A DNA stretch of 64,000 bases from Mesorhizobium amorphae (GCA_003240775.1 QFNI01000004.1:1-64000); one strand, 5' to 3'. Counted from the first letter of the stretch, positions 33,292 through 42,370 are shown. A program made the numbers and translations. The notes: a model not told the origin generated them from the sequence alone.

Positions 33292-33329
33292 CGTCCGGCT
33301 GAGTTTCCTCGTGCCATCCGGGCCATCCC

Positions 33330-33707
33330 TTGACCGTCGCTCCCGTCAGCATCTTCGACCTCGCCTCGACCCAGGCGCGCTGGCTTTCCGCGCGGCAGGC
33401 AGCGGTTGCCGGCAACATCGCCAACGCCAACACGGCGGGCTTCGTGGGCCGCGACGTCGTGCCCTTCGAGAAGCTCGTGGGCGAGACCCGCGTGGCGATG
33501 GCCGCGACCGCTCCCGGCCACCACGGCGGCATGGCCGATGTGGCGCTGCGCGACACCGCCCAGCCCAAGAGCCTCATGCCCTCGGGCAACACGGTGGTGC
33601 TGGAAGACGAGCTCGTGAAGGCGGGCGAGGTGCGCCGGAGCATGGAGCTCAACACGGCCATCGTGAAGGCCTTCCACCGTATGACCATCATGAGCGTCAG
33701 GTCCTGA
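33330..33707 (+). CDS. flgB: Flagellar basal-body rod protein FlgB
   Basis: 125-residue rod subunit. The N-terminal axial motif AGNIANANTAGFVGRDV and the C-terminal helix (EVRRSMELNTAIVKAFHRM) are typical. The start is a TTG; no ATG or GTG exists nearby in frame that preserves the conserved N-terminus. First gene of the large basal-body operon, with the shared promoter element 39 nt upstream. Confidence 0.95.
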   Translation: MTVAPVSIFDLASTQARWLSARQAAVAGNIANANTAGFVGRDVVPFEKLVGETRVAMAATAPGHHGGMADVALRDTAQPKSLMPSGNTVVLEDELVKAGEVRRSMELNTAIVKAFHRMTIMSVRS

Positions 33708-33709
33708 TC

Positions 33710-34123
33710 GTGGACGCGCTTTCCGCCTCGCTCAAGGTCGCCTCCTCGGGCCTTGCCGCCCAGTCCGACCGCCTGCGCATCGTGTCCGAGAACCTGGCCA
33801 ACGCCCAGTCCACCGGCTCGACGCCGGGTGCCGACCCCTATCAGCGCAAGACCGTCTCCTTCGCCGCCGCGCTCGACCGCGAATCCGGCGGCTCGCTCGT
33901 GGAAGTGGCCAAGCTCGGCCGCGACCTCAAGGCCTTCCCCACCGAATACATGCCCGGCCACGAGGCCGCCGACGCGGAAGGCTACGTCAAGCTGCCCAAC
34001 GTCAACATGCTGGTCGAGATGGCCGACCTGCGCGAGGCCAACCGCTCCTACGAGGCGAACCTCCAGGTCTACAAGCAGGCGCGTGACCTGATCTCCATGA
34101 CCATCGACCTGATGCGGAGCTGA
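33710..34123 (+). CDS. flgC: Flagellar basal-body rod protein FlgC
   Basis: 137-residue rod subunit. Axial motifs: SENLANAQSTGSTPG near the N-terminus, VNMLVEMADLREANRSYEAN near the C-terminus. The GTG start lies 2 nt after the flgB stop. Normal length. Followed at 5 nt by fliE. Confidence 0.96.
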   Translation: MDALSASLKVASSGLAAQSDRLRIVSENLANAQSTGSTPGADPYQRKTVSFAAALDRESGGSLVEVAKLGRDLKAFPTEYMPGHEAADAEGYVKLPNVNMLVEMADLREANRSYEANLQVYKQARDLISMTIDLMRS

Positions 34124-34128
34124 GTGCC

Positions 34129-34443
34129 ATGTTCCCGCTCGGCGCCGTCGGCGCGCTCTCCCCTTCCACCCTTTCGCCGCTTTCGACGCAGGGCACGGGC
34201 GCCGGAGCCTCGGTGGGCGGCGCACGGTCCTCGTTTGCCGCAACGCTCGCCGACCTCGCTTCCAACACCACCGACACCCTGCGAAACGCCGAAGCCATGT
34301 CGACCCAGGCGCTCCAGGGCAAGGCGGACACGCGCGAGGTGGTGGATGCGGTGATGGGCGCCGAGCAGGCGCTTCAGACGGCTGTCGCCATCCGCGACAA
34401 GATCGTCACCGCCTATCTCGAAGTCAGCCGGATGCAGATCTGA
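34129..34443 (+). CDS. fliE: Flagellar hook-basal body adaptor FliE
   Basis: 104-residue protein that links the MS ring to the rod. The C-terminal half is the conserved part (VDAVMGAEQALQTAVAIRDK followed by a YLEVSRMQI end). The N-terminus is Ser/Pro-rich. Located between flgC and flgG as in related clusters. Confidence 0.93.
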   Translation: MFPLGAVGALSPSTLSPLSTQGTGAGASVGGARSSFAATLADLASNTTDTLRNAEAMSTQALQGKADTREVVDAVMGAEQALQTAVAIRDKIVTAYLEVSRMQI

Positions 34444-34458
34444 GTTTGGAGTAGTTCC

Positions 34459-35247
34459 GTGAGAGCGCTTGCCATCGCCGCCACCGGCATGACCGCCCAG
34501 CAGACCAACCTGGAAGTCATCGCCAACAACATCGCCAACATCAACACCACGGGCTTCAAGCGCGCGCGCGCCGAGTTCACCGACCTGCTCTACCAGGTGG
34601 ACCGCCTCAAGGGCGTGCCCAACCGCGCCGATGCGAGCCTGGTGCCCGAAGGCGTTTCGGTGGGCCTGGGCGTGAAGACGGTCGCCATCCGCAACGTCCA
34701 CGTCCAGGGCGCGCTGGCCGCCACCGGCAACAAGCTCGACCTCGCCCTCGTCGGCAATGGCTGGTACCAGATCGAGAGTGCGGAAGGCGGCACGCTCTAC
34801 ACCCGCGCGGGCGCCTTCAACACCAACGCCACGGGCCAGCTCGTCACCGCCAACGGCGCGGCCGTCGTGCCCGCCATCACCGTTCCCGCCGATGCCATCG
34901 AGGTGGTCGTCAACAAGACCGGCCAGGTCTTCGCCCGCATCGACGGACAGGCCGAACTCCAGGCGCTCGGCCAGCTCCAGCTCGCGAGCTTCGCCAACGA
35001 GGCGGGCCTGGCGCCCCAGGGCGACAGCCTGTTCGCCGAAACGCCCGCTTCGGGCGCGGCCACCGTGGGCGTGCCCGGCGATCTCGGCTTCGCCACCGTG
35101 GAGCAGGGCTATCTCGAGAATTCCAACGTCGATCCCGTGAAGGAAATCACCGAGCTGATCTCGGCCCAGCGCGCCTACGAGATGAACTCCAAGGTGATCC
35201 AGGCAGCCGACGAGATGGCGGCCGTCGTTTCCAAGAACATGCGCTAG
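34459..35247 (+). CDS. flgG: Flagellar distal rod protein FlgG
   Basis: 262-residue distal-rod subunit. Conserved ends: NNIANINTTGFKRARAEF and SNVDPVKEITELISAQRAYEMN, with the GNGWYQIE core motif between. GTG start with GGAG-type site upstream. Full length. Confidence 0.98.
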   Translation: MRALAIAATGMTAQQTNLEVIANNIANINTTGFKRARAEFTDLLYQVDRLKGVPNRADASLVPEGVSVGLGVKTVAIRNVHVQGALAATGNKLDLALVGNGWYQIESAEGGTLYTRAGAFNTNATGQLVTANGAAVVPAITVPADAIEVVVNKTGQVFARIDGQAELQALGQLQLASFANEAGLAPQGDSLFAETPASGAATVGVPGDLGFATVEQGYLENSNVDPVKEITELISAQRAYEMNSKVIQAADEMAAVVSKNMR

Positions 35248-35251
35248 GATC

Positions 35252-35710
35252 ATGCTGCGCTCGCTCCTCCTTTGTGCGGCAGTGCTCGCACCCGTTCTGG
35301 CCCATGCGGCGGAAACGGGGCTCGTGCCCACGCGCGTCATCTATCCCGGCGAGATCGTGGATGGCGGCGCGCTCCAGGAGATCGAGCTGAAGACCCAGCG
35401 CCAGAAGCGGGCCTTCGCGGGCGCCGTCGCCACCGAGACCGCCGAAGTGGAGGGCCTGGTGGCCCGCCGCACGCTTCTGCCGGGCCGCCCGATCGCGCTT
35501 GCAGCCCTTCGCCAGGCCTGGCTCGTGGAGCAGGGCAAGCCCGTGGAAGCCGTGTTCAACGCGGGCGCGTTGCAGATTTCGGCCACGGCCGTCGCCCTGC
35601 AGTCGGGCGCGGCGGGCGATCTCGTGCGCCTGCGCAACGCCGATTCCGGCAAGACCTTCTCGGGCACGGTGCTGGCCGATGGCACCGTTCTCGTGGGCGG
35701 CGCGCCGTGA
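35252..35710 (+). CDS. flgA: P-ring assembly chaperone FlgA
   Basis: 152-residue periplasmic protein with a signal peptide (MLRSLLLCAAVLAPVLAHAA) and a SAF/FlgA domain (VARRTLLPGRPIALAALR, then VVLVGGAP-type end). It assists P-ring polymerisation by FlgI, whose gene follows with a 4-nt overlap. It is shorter than enteric FlgA, as is usual in alphaproteobacteria. Confidence 0.95.
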   Translation: MLRSLLLCAAVLAPVLAHAAETGLVPTRVIYPGEIVDGGALQEIELKTQRQKRAFAGAVATETAEVEGLVARRTLLPGRPIALAALRQAWLVEQGKPVEAVFNAGALQISATAVALQSGAAGDLVRLRNADSGKTFSGTVLADGTVLVGGAP

Positions 35711-36807
35711 CACGCGCCTTTCTCCTCCTCGCGATCCTTCTGGCAGCGCTCGGCCCCGCCAGCGCCTCCTCGCGCATCAAGGACATCGCGACCCTTCAGG
35801 CCGCGCGCGATAACCAGCTCGTCGGCTACGGCCTCGTGATCGGCCTCCAGGGCACGGGCGACGGCTTGCGCAACTCGCCCTTCACCGAGCAGTCGATCCG
35901 CGCCATGCTGGGCAATCTCGGCACCGCGACCGAAGGGGGTGCTGCGCGCTCCAAGAACGTCGCGGCCGTGATCGTGACCGCCAATCTGCCGGCATTCGTC
36001 GACAGCGGCACGCGCATCGACGTGTCCGTTTCCTCGCTGGGCGACGCCACTTCGCTGCGCGGCGGAACGCTGGTGATGACGCCGCTCCGCGCAGCCGACG
36101 GCGAGATTTACGCGGTCGCGCAGGGCTCGGTCTTTGTGTCGGGCTTCGAGGCGCAAGGTGCGGCGGAAACGCTGACCCAGGGCGTGCCGACCGCGGGCCG
36201 CGTGCCCAACGGCGCCATCGTCGAGCGCGCGGTGGAGGCGAGCTTCGCCGCACTTCACTCCATGACGCTGCAACTGCGCAACCCCGATTTCTCCACCGCC
36301 GTCCGCGTGGCCGACGCCATCAACGCCCATGCCCGCAAGCGCTGGGGCTCGGGCGTGGCGAGCGAGCAGGATGCGCGCACCGTGTCCATCCTCAAGCCCG
36401 ACAACATCTCCACCGCGCGCTTCTTCGCGGAGCTCGAAAACCTCGAAGTGCGCGTCGATGCGCCCGCCCGCGTCGTGGTCGACGAGCGCACCGGCACGAT
36501 CGTGATCGGCGCCGACGTGCGCCTGTCGCGTGTCGCCATCTCGCACGGCACGCTCACCGTGCGCGTTACCGAGATGCCGCGTGTGGTGCAGCCCGAAGCC
36601 TTTTCCGAGGGCCAGACCGCCCAGGAAGATTTCACCGTGATCGAGGCCGACAACCCCGACGCGCGCGTGGCCGTGCTCGACGGGCCTAGCCTCGAGCAGC
36701 TCGTCGCCGGCCTGAACAAGCTCGGCGTCAAGCCGGACGGCATCATCGCGATCCTCCAGGCGGTGAAGTCCTCGGGCGCGCTCCAGGCGGAGCTTGTGGT
36801 GCAATGA
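35707..36807 (+). CDS. flgI: Flagellar P-ring protein FlgI
   Basis: 366-residue periplasmic ring protein with a cleaved signal peptide (FLLLAILLAALGPASA). Conserved sections: SRIKDIATLQAARDNQLVGY, GLQGTGDGLRNSPFT, NVAAVIVTANLPAF and a C-terminal LNKLGVKPDGIIAILQAVK. The GTG start overlaps the flgA stop in GTGA; the 3' end overlaps motE by 4 nt. Confidence 0.98.
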   Translation: MTRAFLLLAILLAALGPASASSRIKDIATLQAARDNQLVGYGLVIGLQGTGDGLRNSPFTEQSIRAMLGNLGTATEGGAARSKNVAAVIVTANLPAFVDSGTRIDVSVSSLGDATSLRGGTLVMTPLRAADGEIYAVAQGSVFVSGFEAQGAAETLTQGVPTAGRVPNGAIVERAVEASFAALHSMTLQLRNPDFSTAVRVADAINAHARKRWGSGVASEQDARTVSILKPDNISTARFFAELENLEVRVDAPARVVVDERTGTIVIGADVRLSRVAISHGTLTVRVTEMPRVVQPEAFSEGQTAQEDFTVIEADNPDARVAVLDGPSLEQLVAGLNKLGVKPDGIIAILQAVKSSGALQAELVVQ

Positions 36808-37322
36808 GCGGCGTCTTCTCCCTGCGCGCCCTGGCCGCGCTCGGCATCGTGGTCGTCGGCGCAGGCAGCGTGACGGCGAACGAGACGCCCGTCCGCGTGG
36901 TGGGCGAGCCCGGCGCCGTGGCCACCGCGACCGACGCCGAGCGCTTCTGCGAGAACATCGCGGATTCCGCCCGCGACCGCCGCTATGCCATCCAGACCGA
37001 GGAGTTGCGCAAGCTCCAGGGCGAGATCGACGCGCGAATGGCGGCCCTCGAAGCCAAGCGCCGGGAGTACCAGGGCTGGCTCGAACGCCGCGAGGCTTTC
37101 CTCGCCAAGGCCGAGGACGGCGTCGTCAAAATCTACAAGACCATGAAACCCGATGCGGCCGCCGAACGCCTGGCCGAGCTCAAGGCCGAGCTCGCCGCCG
37201 CCATCCTGATGAAGCTCGAATCGCGCAAGGCCGCCACCATCCTCAACGAGATGGAGACCAAGCGCGCAGCCGTGCTCACCGCCGTGATGGCGGCTGCCGC
37301 GCGAACGGAAGACCCCTCATGA
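36804..37322 (+). CDS. motE: MotE, periplasmic chaperone-like motility protein
   Basis: 172-residue protein with an N-terminal signal (ALAALGIVVVGAGSVTA) and a long central coiled coil (about 55-130, rich in Glu, Arg and Lys). In Sinorhizobium MotE is a periplasmic chaperone that folds and stabilises MotC, encoded in another operon of this window. The C-terminal MotE-family signature (LMKLESRKAATILNEME) is clear. Flanked by 4-nt overlaps with flgI and flgH. Confidence 0.9.
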   Translation: MSGVFSLRALAALGIVVVGAGSVTANETPVRVVGEPGAVATATDAERFCENIADSARDRRYAIQTEELRKLQGEIDARMAALEAKRREYQGWLERREAFLAKAEDGVVKIYKTMKPDAAAERLAELKAELAAAILMKLESRKAATILNEMETKRAAVLTAVMAAAARTEDPS

Positions 37323-38032
37323 AGCCTGCTCTCGCCCTGCTCACGCTCTCGCTTCTCGCCACGGGCTGCGCCAACCGCGAGCAGTTCCGCGAGATCGGCC
37401 GCGAGCCTTCGCTGTCGCCGGTCGGCTCGGGGCTCGCCCCCACGGGCGTGTCCGACTATTCCTATCCGAGCCCGCCCACCCAGCCGGTCAAGAAGTTCTC
37501 GCTGTGGAACGACCGCCAGAGCCGCCTCTTCACCGACCCTCGCGCGCTGGCGCCCGGCGACATCCTGACCGTCAAGATCGCCATCAACGACCGCGCCCGC
37601 TTCAAGAACGAGAGCGAGCGCGCGCGTGACGCGTCCCGCACGCTCGGCGGCTCGGCCGAAGCCGGCTGGAACAGCGTGTCGACCGGGGTCGCCTCGCTTG
37701 ATGTCGGCGTGAACTCCAAGACCGCGACCAAGGGCACAGGCGCCACCGCGCGCTCCGAGGCGATCGACCTCCAGGTGGCGGCCGTCGTCACCGAGGTGCT
37801 GCCCAACGGCAACCTGGCCATCCGCGGCACCCAGGAAGTGCGCGTCAACGCCGAGCTTCGCGTGCTCACCATCGAAGGCATCGTGCGGCCCTCCGACATC
37901 GGCGCGGAGAACACCATCTCCTATGACCGCATCGCCGAGGCCCGCATCTCCTATGGCGGCCGGGGCCGCATCACGGAAGTGCAGCAGCCGCCCTACGGAC
38001 AGCAGGTGGTGGACCTGCTCTCGCCCTTCTGA
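37319..38032 (+). CDS. flgH: Flagellar L-ring lipoprotein FlgH
   Basis: 237-residue outer-membrane ring lipoprotein. Signal peptide with lipobox LATGC (Cys at about residue 17), then the family motifs SLWNDRQSRLFTDPRALAPG and a C-terminal NTISYDRIAEARISYGGRG. Starts in an ATGA overlap with motE. Confidence 0.97.
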   Translation: MKPALALLTLSLLATGCANREQFREIGREPSLSPVGSGLAPTGVSDYSYPSPPTQPVKKFSLWNDRQSRLFTDPRALAPGDILTVKIAINDRARFKNESERARDASRTLGGSAEAGWNSVSTGVASLDVGVNSKTATKGTGATARSEAIDLQVAAVVTEVLPNGNLAIRGTQEVRVNAELRVLTIEGIVRPSDIGAENTISYDRIAEARISYGGRGRITEVQQPPYGQQVVDLLSPF

Positions 38033-38574
38033 TGGCCGCCGCAGCAGCCCTTCCCGCGCCGGCGGACGCGGCGCCCGCGAAGAAAGGCCCCTCGCTCGTC
38101 GTCCAGGCGGGCGTGCTCCTCGCCACCACGCTTCTGGCCGCGGGCATGGGCTGGATGTCCGGCAACTTCCTGGCTCCCTCGGCCCCCTCCACGGCCGAGG
38201 CCCCGGCCCAGGGCGAGCCCGCTGCCGCCGGTCACGGCGAAGCGAAAGCGGACGCACACGGCGCGGCGGAAGGGGAGGGGGCTCCGGGCCACCCCACCAT
38301 CATCCCGCTCGCCCCCCTTTCCACCAACCTCGCAGCCCCCAGCGACGTCTGGGTGCGGCTGGAGATGTCGGTCGAGTTCAAGGAGGCGCCGAGCGCAGGC
38401 GTCGCCGATTCCATCCACCAGGACCTGCTCACCTACATGCGCGGCGTCCGGCTTCACCAGATGGAAGGCCCGAGCGGCATCATCCACCTCAAGTCCGACC
38501 TGGACGAGCGCGCCCGCATCCGTTCCGGCGGCAAGGCGACCCGCGTCCTGATCCGCACGCTGCTCTTCGAATGA
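38032..38574 (+). CDS. fliL: Flagellar basal body-associated protein FliL
   Basis: 180-residue inner-membrane protein that encircles the stators. One N-terminal membrane helix (about residues 22-42), an Ala/Glu-rich linker, and the periplasmic stomatin-like FliL domain ending IRTLLFE. Its start shares one base with the flgH stop, and its end overlaps fliP by 4 nt. Confidence 0.93.
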   Translation: MAAAAALPAPADAAPAKKGPSLVVQAGVLLATTLLAAGMGWMSGNFLAPSAPSTAEAPAQGEPAAAGHGEAKADAHGAAEGEGAPGHPTIIPLAPLSTNLAAPSDVWVRLEMSVEFKEAPSAGVADSIHQDLLTYMRGVRLHQMEGPSGIIHLKSDLDERARIRSGGKATRVLIRTLLFE

Positions 38575-39329
38575 GGGCGCTTCTTTCCGCCCTGCTGCTT
38601 CTGGGGCTCGGGGGCGTGGCACTCGCGCAGGCGCCCGCCGTTCCGCCCGCGCCGGGCTTCGACCTCAACCAGCTCGGCATCGGCGGCGGCGACGGCTCCA
38701 CCGTCGGCACGATCATCCAGCTCTTCGGGCTGGTCACCGTGCTTTCGCTCGCGCCCGGCATCCTCATCATGGTGACGAGCTTCACGCGCTTCATCATCGC
38801 GTTCTCGATCCTGCGCGCGGGCATCGGCCTTCAGACCACGCCGGCCAACCTGATCCTGGTCAGCCTCGCGCTCTTCATGACCTTCTACGTGATGGCGCCC
38901 ACCTTCGACCGCGCCTGGAACGAGGGCATCCAGCCCCTCGTCAACAACCAGATCACGGAAACCGAGGCCTTCCCGCGCATCGCCCAGCCCTTCCGCGAGT
39001 TCATGGTGCGCAACGTGCGCGAGAAGGACTTCGACCTCTTCGCCGACCTCGCCCGCTCGCGTGGCCAGGAGGTGGATGCGGCGAACCCCGACCTGCGCGT
39101 TCTCGTGCCAGCCTTCATGATCTCGGAAATCCGCCGCGGCTTCGAGATCGGCTTCCTGATCGTGCTGCCGTTCCTGGTGATCGACCTGATCGTCGCCACC
39201 ATCACCATGGCAATGGGCATGATGATGCTGCCGCCCACCGTGGTGTCGCTGCCCTTCAAGATCCTGTTCTTCGTGCTGATCGACGGCTGGAACCTGCTTG
39301 TAGGAAGCTTGGTGCGCTCCTTCACCTGA
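38571..39329 (+). CDS. fliP: Flagellar export gate protein FliP
   Basis: 252-residue export-gate subunit with a signal peptide (MRALLSALLLLGLGGVALAQ) and four further membrane helices. Diagnostic motifs: MVTSFTRFIIAFSILR, PANLILVSLALFMTFYVM, and AMGMMMLPP. Last gene of the basal-body operon. Normal length. Confidence 0.98.
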   Translation: MRALLSALLLLGLGGVALAQAPAVPPAPGFDLNQLGIGGGDGSTVGTIIQLFGLVTVLSLAPGILIMVTSFTRFIIAFSILRAGIGLQTTPANLILVSLALFMTFYVMAPTFDRAWNEGIQPLVNNQITETEAFPRIAQPFREFMVRNVREKDFDLFADLARSRGQEVDAANPDLRVLVPAFMISEIRRGFEIGFLIVLPFLVIDLIVATITMAMGMMMLPPTVVSLPFKILFFVLIDGWNLLVGSLVRSFT

Positions 39330-39429
39330 CAAGGCCCACCTGGGACGCTGGCAGATGCCCGTCCCCCGCAACTTCTCGTTAACCACGTTCCTTCAGCGGC
39401 CGTCAGGCTTTGGCTGTCATGTTGCCTCG

Positions 39430-39500
39430 CATGACGGGTTGAACCTGGTTTCCAGGCCATGGGCATGATGCCGCTCCGTCATGCCGGCCGGTCCGGCATG
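39430..39500 (+). promoter_or_regulatory. Structured leader before the first flagellin
   Basis: Two perfect 8-bp stems compete for the same CATG at 39480-39483: CATGACGG (39430-39437) with CCGTCATG (39476-39483), and CATGCCGG (39480-39487) with CCGGCATG (39493-39500). Between them lies a CCTGG/CCAGG mini-hairpin. If transcribed, the leader can adopt either fold but not both. FlbT, encoded downstream, is known in Caulobacter to act on a flagellin leader, so this is a candidate target; that link is inference. Confidence 0.45.
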
Positions 39501-39534
39501 TGTCTCGAGTTCATCATCAGTTTAGAGGCGTCCC

Positions 39535-40830
39535 ATGGCCAACAGCATCATGACCAACACTTCAGCGATGACCGCGCTGAAGTCCCTCAACGCGACCAAC
39601 AAGGCGCTCGAAGCCACGCAGTCGCGCATTTCCACGGGCTACCGTGTCGCCGAGGCTTCGGACAACGCCGCTTACTGGTCGATCTCGACCACGATGCGCT
39701 CCGACAACAAGGCGCTGTCGACCGTGAAAGACGCGCTCGGCCTCGGCCAGGCGACCGTCGACGTGGCCTACACCGCGCTGAATTCCGCGAAGTCCGTGAT
39801 GGACGACATCAAGACCAAGCTCGTTGCCGCCAAGCAGCCCGGCATCGACAAGGCCAAGGTGCAGTCGGAAATCTCGCAGCTCCAGCAGCAGCTCCAGGGC
39901 ATCGCCTCGGCTTCCACCTTCTCCGGCTCCAACTGGCTTTCGGTGAACTCGGATTCGGCCAGCTACAGCGCCAACCAGCAGGTCGTGTCCTCCTTCTCGC
40001 GCGGTTCGGACGGCGCTCTCTCCATCGGCACCATCGGCATCGACATCTCCAAGGTCGCCCTCTTCGACGCAGGGGCGGGTGCGGGCCTTCTTGAGGCGAG
40101 CACGGCCGCAAGCGCCGGCAACACCGGCACCGGCGGTCTCGCCACGGCCACCTCGACCGCCGGCACTGGCGGCGCGACGCCCACGGCGGGCAGCGCGACC
40201 ACCGGCACGTTCGCGTCCATGACGCTCGACTCCAACGACTCGATCAGCTTCTCGATCGCAGTCGATGGCGGTGCGGCACAGAACGTGACGATCACCAAGG
40301 CGACTGTGGATGCGGCACTCTCGACCACCAACGGCACCATCGGCTCCGCCGCCAACTTCGCCACCGTCCTCACCCAGGCCATGACCGACGCGGGCGTGAC
40401 CGGCGTGACTGCCGCAGCCAGCGGCTCGACGGTTGCCTTCACGTCTGGCACCACTGGCACGGGTTCCACGGTCGCGCTGAGCGGCGCCACCGCCTCCAAC
40501 GGCACCTTCGACCTCGTGAGCATCGACATCACGAACGCCAGCCTCGGGCAGCTCGACACCTTCATCAACGGCATCGACAAGATGTCCGAAAGCGTCAACA
40601 CGGCGGCTTCGGATCTCGGCGCCGCCAAGAAGCGCATCGGCCTTCAGACCGACTTCGTGAAGAACCTGATGGACGCCATCGACCGCGGCGTGGGCCAGCT
40701 TGTCGACGCCGACATGAACGAGGAGTCGACCAAGCTCCAGGCGCTCCAGGTCCAGCAGCAGCTGGGCGTCCAGGCGCTCTCCATCGCCAACGGCTCGGCC
40801 CAGTCGATCCTGTCGCTCTTCCGCGGCTAA
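39535..40830 (+). CDS. Flagellin (first copy)
   Basis: 431-residue filament protein. Conserved D0/D1 ends: N-terminal MTNTSAMTALKSLNATNKAL and SRISTGYRVAEASDNAAYWS, C-terminal MDAIDRGVGQLVDADMNEES and LQVQQQLGVQALSIANG. The middle (about 180-350) is Thr/Gly/Ala-rich and beta-structured. Longer than many Rhizobiales flagellins. No signal peptide, as expected for type III export. It begins a separate unit after fliP (205-nt gap) and is followed by a near-identical copy. Confidence 0.98.
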   Translation: MANSIMTNTSAMTALKSLNATNKALEATQSRISTGYRVAEASDNAAYWSISTTMRSDNKALSTVKDALGLGQATVDVAYTALNSAKSVMDDIKTKLVAAKQPGIDKAKVQSEISQLQQQLQGIASASTFSGSNWLSVNSDSASYSANQQVVSSFSRGSDGALSIGTIGIDISKVALFDAGAGAGLLEASTAASAGNTGTGGLATATSTAGTGGATPTAGSATTGTFASMTLDSNDSISFSIAVDGGAAQNVTITKATVDAALSTTNGTIGSAANFATVLTQAMTDAGVTGVTAAASGSTVAFTSGTTGTGSTVALSGATASNGTFDLVSIDITNASLGQLDTFINGIDKMSESVNTAASDLGAAKKRIGLQTDFVKNLMDAIDRGVGQLVDADMNEESTKLQALQVQQQLGVQALSIANGSAQSILSLFRG

Positions 40831-40873
40831 GGGGGAAGGGGCCGCTCCGGCCCCGCCGTCTTCCGCGTAACGC

Positions 40874-40907
40874 TCCGCCGCGCTGCCTTGCCGGGCCGCG
40901 CGGCGGA
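40874..40907 (+). terminator. Hairpin terminator after the first flagellin gene
   Basis: A 10-bp GC-rich stem (TCCGCCGCGC pairing with GCGCGGCGGA) with a 14-nt loop, followed by AATTCGTTT. A smaller perfect hairpin (GGGGCCG-CTC-CGGCCCC, 40838-40854) lies between it and the stop codon. Together they should end most transcription before the second flagellin promoter. Confidence 0.6.
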
Positions 40908-40937
40908 ATTCGTTTGGGGCGTCTTCCACCGTTAGAA

Positions 40938-40962
40938 GGCTGTTAACCATATGGTAACAGCC
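40938..40962. promoter_or_regulatory. Palindrome with CtrA-like half sites upstream of the second flagellin
   Basis: A 25-nt near-perfect palindrome: GGCTGTTA, a single unpaired A, the self-complementary CCATATGG, then TAACAGCC. It contains TTAA-N7-GTAA, one mismatch from the CtrA consensus, and another TTAACCAT half site follows at 40968. It lies about 115 nt before the flagellin start and is a likely regulator-binding site. Confidence 0.4.
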
Positions 40963-41077
40963 ATTCGTTAACCATGATCCTGCGGTCGAAAGGGCTGCGG
41001 GGACGAACTCCGCTCGACGTGACCGTTTTGCGAAAGCGGCCGGGCAAGGCGCCGTCTTTCCGGTAAGGGCGGCTCCC

Positions 41078-42370
41078 ATGTCCAGCATCATGACCAACGG
41101 CTCGGCGATGACGGCGCTCAAAGCGCTGACCGCCACCAACAAGGCACTCGAAACCACCCAGGCCCGCATCTCCACGGGCTTCCGCGTCGCAGAAGCCGCC
41201 GACAACGCGGCATACTGGTCGATCTCGACCACGATGCGCTCCGACAACAAGGCGCTGTCGACCGTGAAAGACGCCCTCGGCCTCGGCCAGGCGACCGTCG
41301 ACGTCGCCTACACCGCGCTGAATTCCGCCAAGGCGGTCATGGACGACATCAAGACCAAGCTGGTCGCCGCAAAGCAGCCCGGCATCGACAAGGCCAAGGT
41401 GCAGTCGGAAATCACCCAGCTCCAGCAGCAGCTCCAGGGCATCGCCTCCTCCGCCAGCTTCTCGGGCTCCAACTGGCTTTCGGTGAACTCGGACGCCGCG
41501 AGCTACAGCGCCAACCAGCAGGTCGTCTCGTCCTTCTCGCGCAGCGCCGACGGCATGCTCTCGATCGGCACGATCGGCATCGACATTTCCAAGGTCGCGT
41601 TGTTCGACACGGGCGCTGGTGCCGGCCTGCTCGAAGCCAGCCTCGACGCGAGCGCCGGCAACACCGCGACCGGCGGTCTCGCCACGGCCACCTCGACGGC
41701 CGGCACGGGCGGCGCGACGCCCACGGCGGGCACTGCGACCACCGGCACGTTCGCGTCCATGACGCTCGACTCCAACGACTCCATCAGCTTCTCGATCGCG
41801 GTCGACGGCGGCGCGGCGCGCTCCGTCACCATCACCAAGGCGACGGTGGACGCAGCACTCTCGACCACCAACGGCACCATCGGCTCCGCCGCCAACTTCG
41901 CCACCGTCCTGACCCAGGCGATGACCGACGCGGGCGTGACAGGCGTCACCGCCGCAGCCAGTGGCTCGACGGTTGCCTTCACCTCCGCCACCACCGGCAC
42001 GGGTTCCACGGTCGCGCTGAGCGGCGCAACCGCTTCCAACGGCACCTTCGACCTCGTGAGCGTGGACATCACCAACGCCAGCCTGGCCGACCTCGACCGC
42101 TACATCAACGGCATCGACAAGATGTCGGAAACGGTGAACACCGCCGCAGCCGACCTCGGCGCAGCCAAGAAGCGCATCGGTCTCCAGACCGACTTCGTGA
42201 AGAACCTGATGGACGCCATCGACCGCGGCGTGGGCCAGCTTGTCGACGCCGACATGAACGAGGAGTCCACCAAGCTCCAGGCGCTCCAGGTCCAGCAGCA
42301 GCTGGGCGTCCAGGCGCTCTCCATCGCCAACGGCAACTCGCAGGGCATCCTCAAGCTCTTCCAGGGCTGA
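41078..42370 (+). CDS. Flagellin (second copy)
   Basis: 430-residue filament protein almost identical to the preceding flagellin in both terminal domains and, unusually, also in the central region that normally varies; differences are scattered single residues, concentrated near residues 170-200 and 245. This points to recent duplication or continuing gene conversion. It has its own upstream region with a palindrome and its own terminator, so the two copies could be expressed differently. Confidence 0.98.
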   Translation: MSSIMTNGSAMTALKALTATNKALETTQARISTGFRVAEAADNAAYWSISTTMRSDNKALSTVKDALGLGQATVDVAYTALNSAKAVMDDIKTKLVAAKQPGIDKAKVQSEITQLQQQLQGIASSASFSGSNWLSVNSDAASYSANQQVVSSFSRSADGMLSIGTIGIDISKVALFDTGAGAGLLEASLDASAGNTATGGLATATSTAGTGGATPTAGTATTGTFASMTLDSNDSISFSIAVDGGAARSVTITKATVDAALSTTNGTIGSAANFATVLTQAMTDAGVTGVTAAASGSTVAFTSATTGTGSTVALSGATASNGTFDLVSVDITNASLADLDRYINGIDKMSETVNTAAADLGAAKKRIGLQTDFVKNLMDAIDRGVGQLVDADMNEESTKLQALQVQQQLGVQALSIANGNSQGILKLFQG

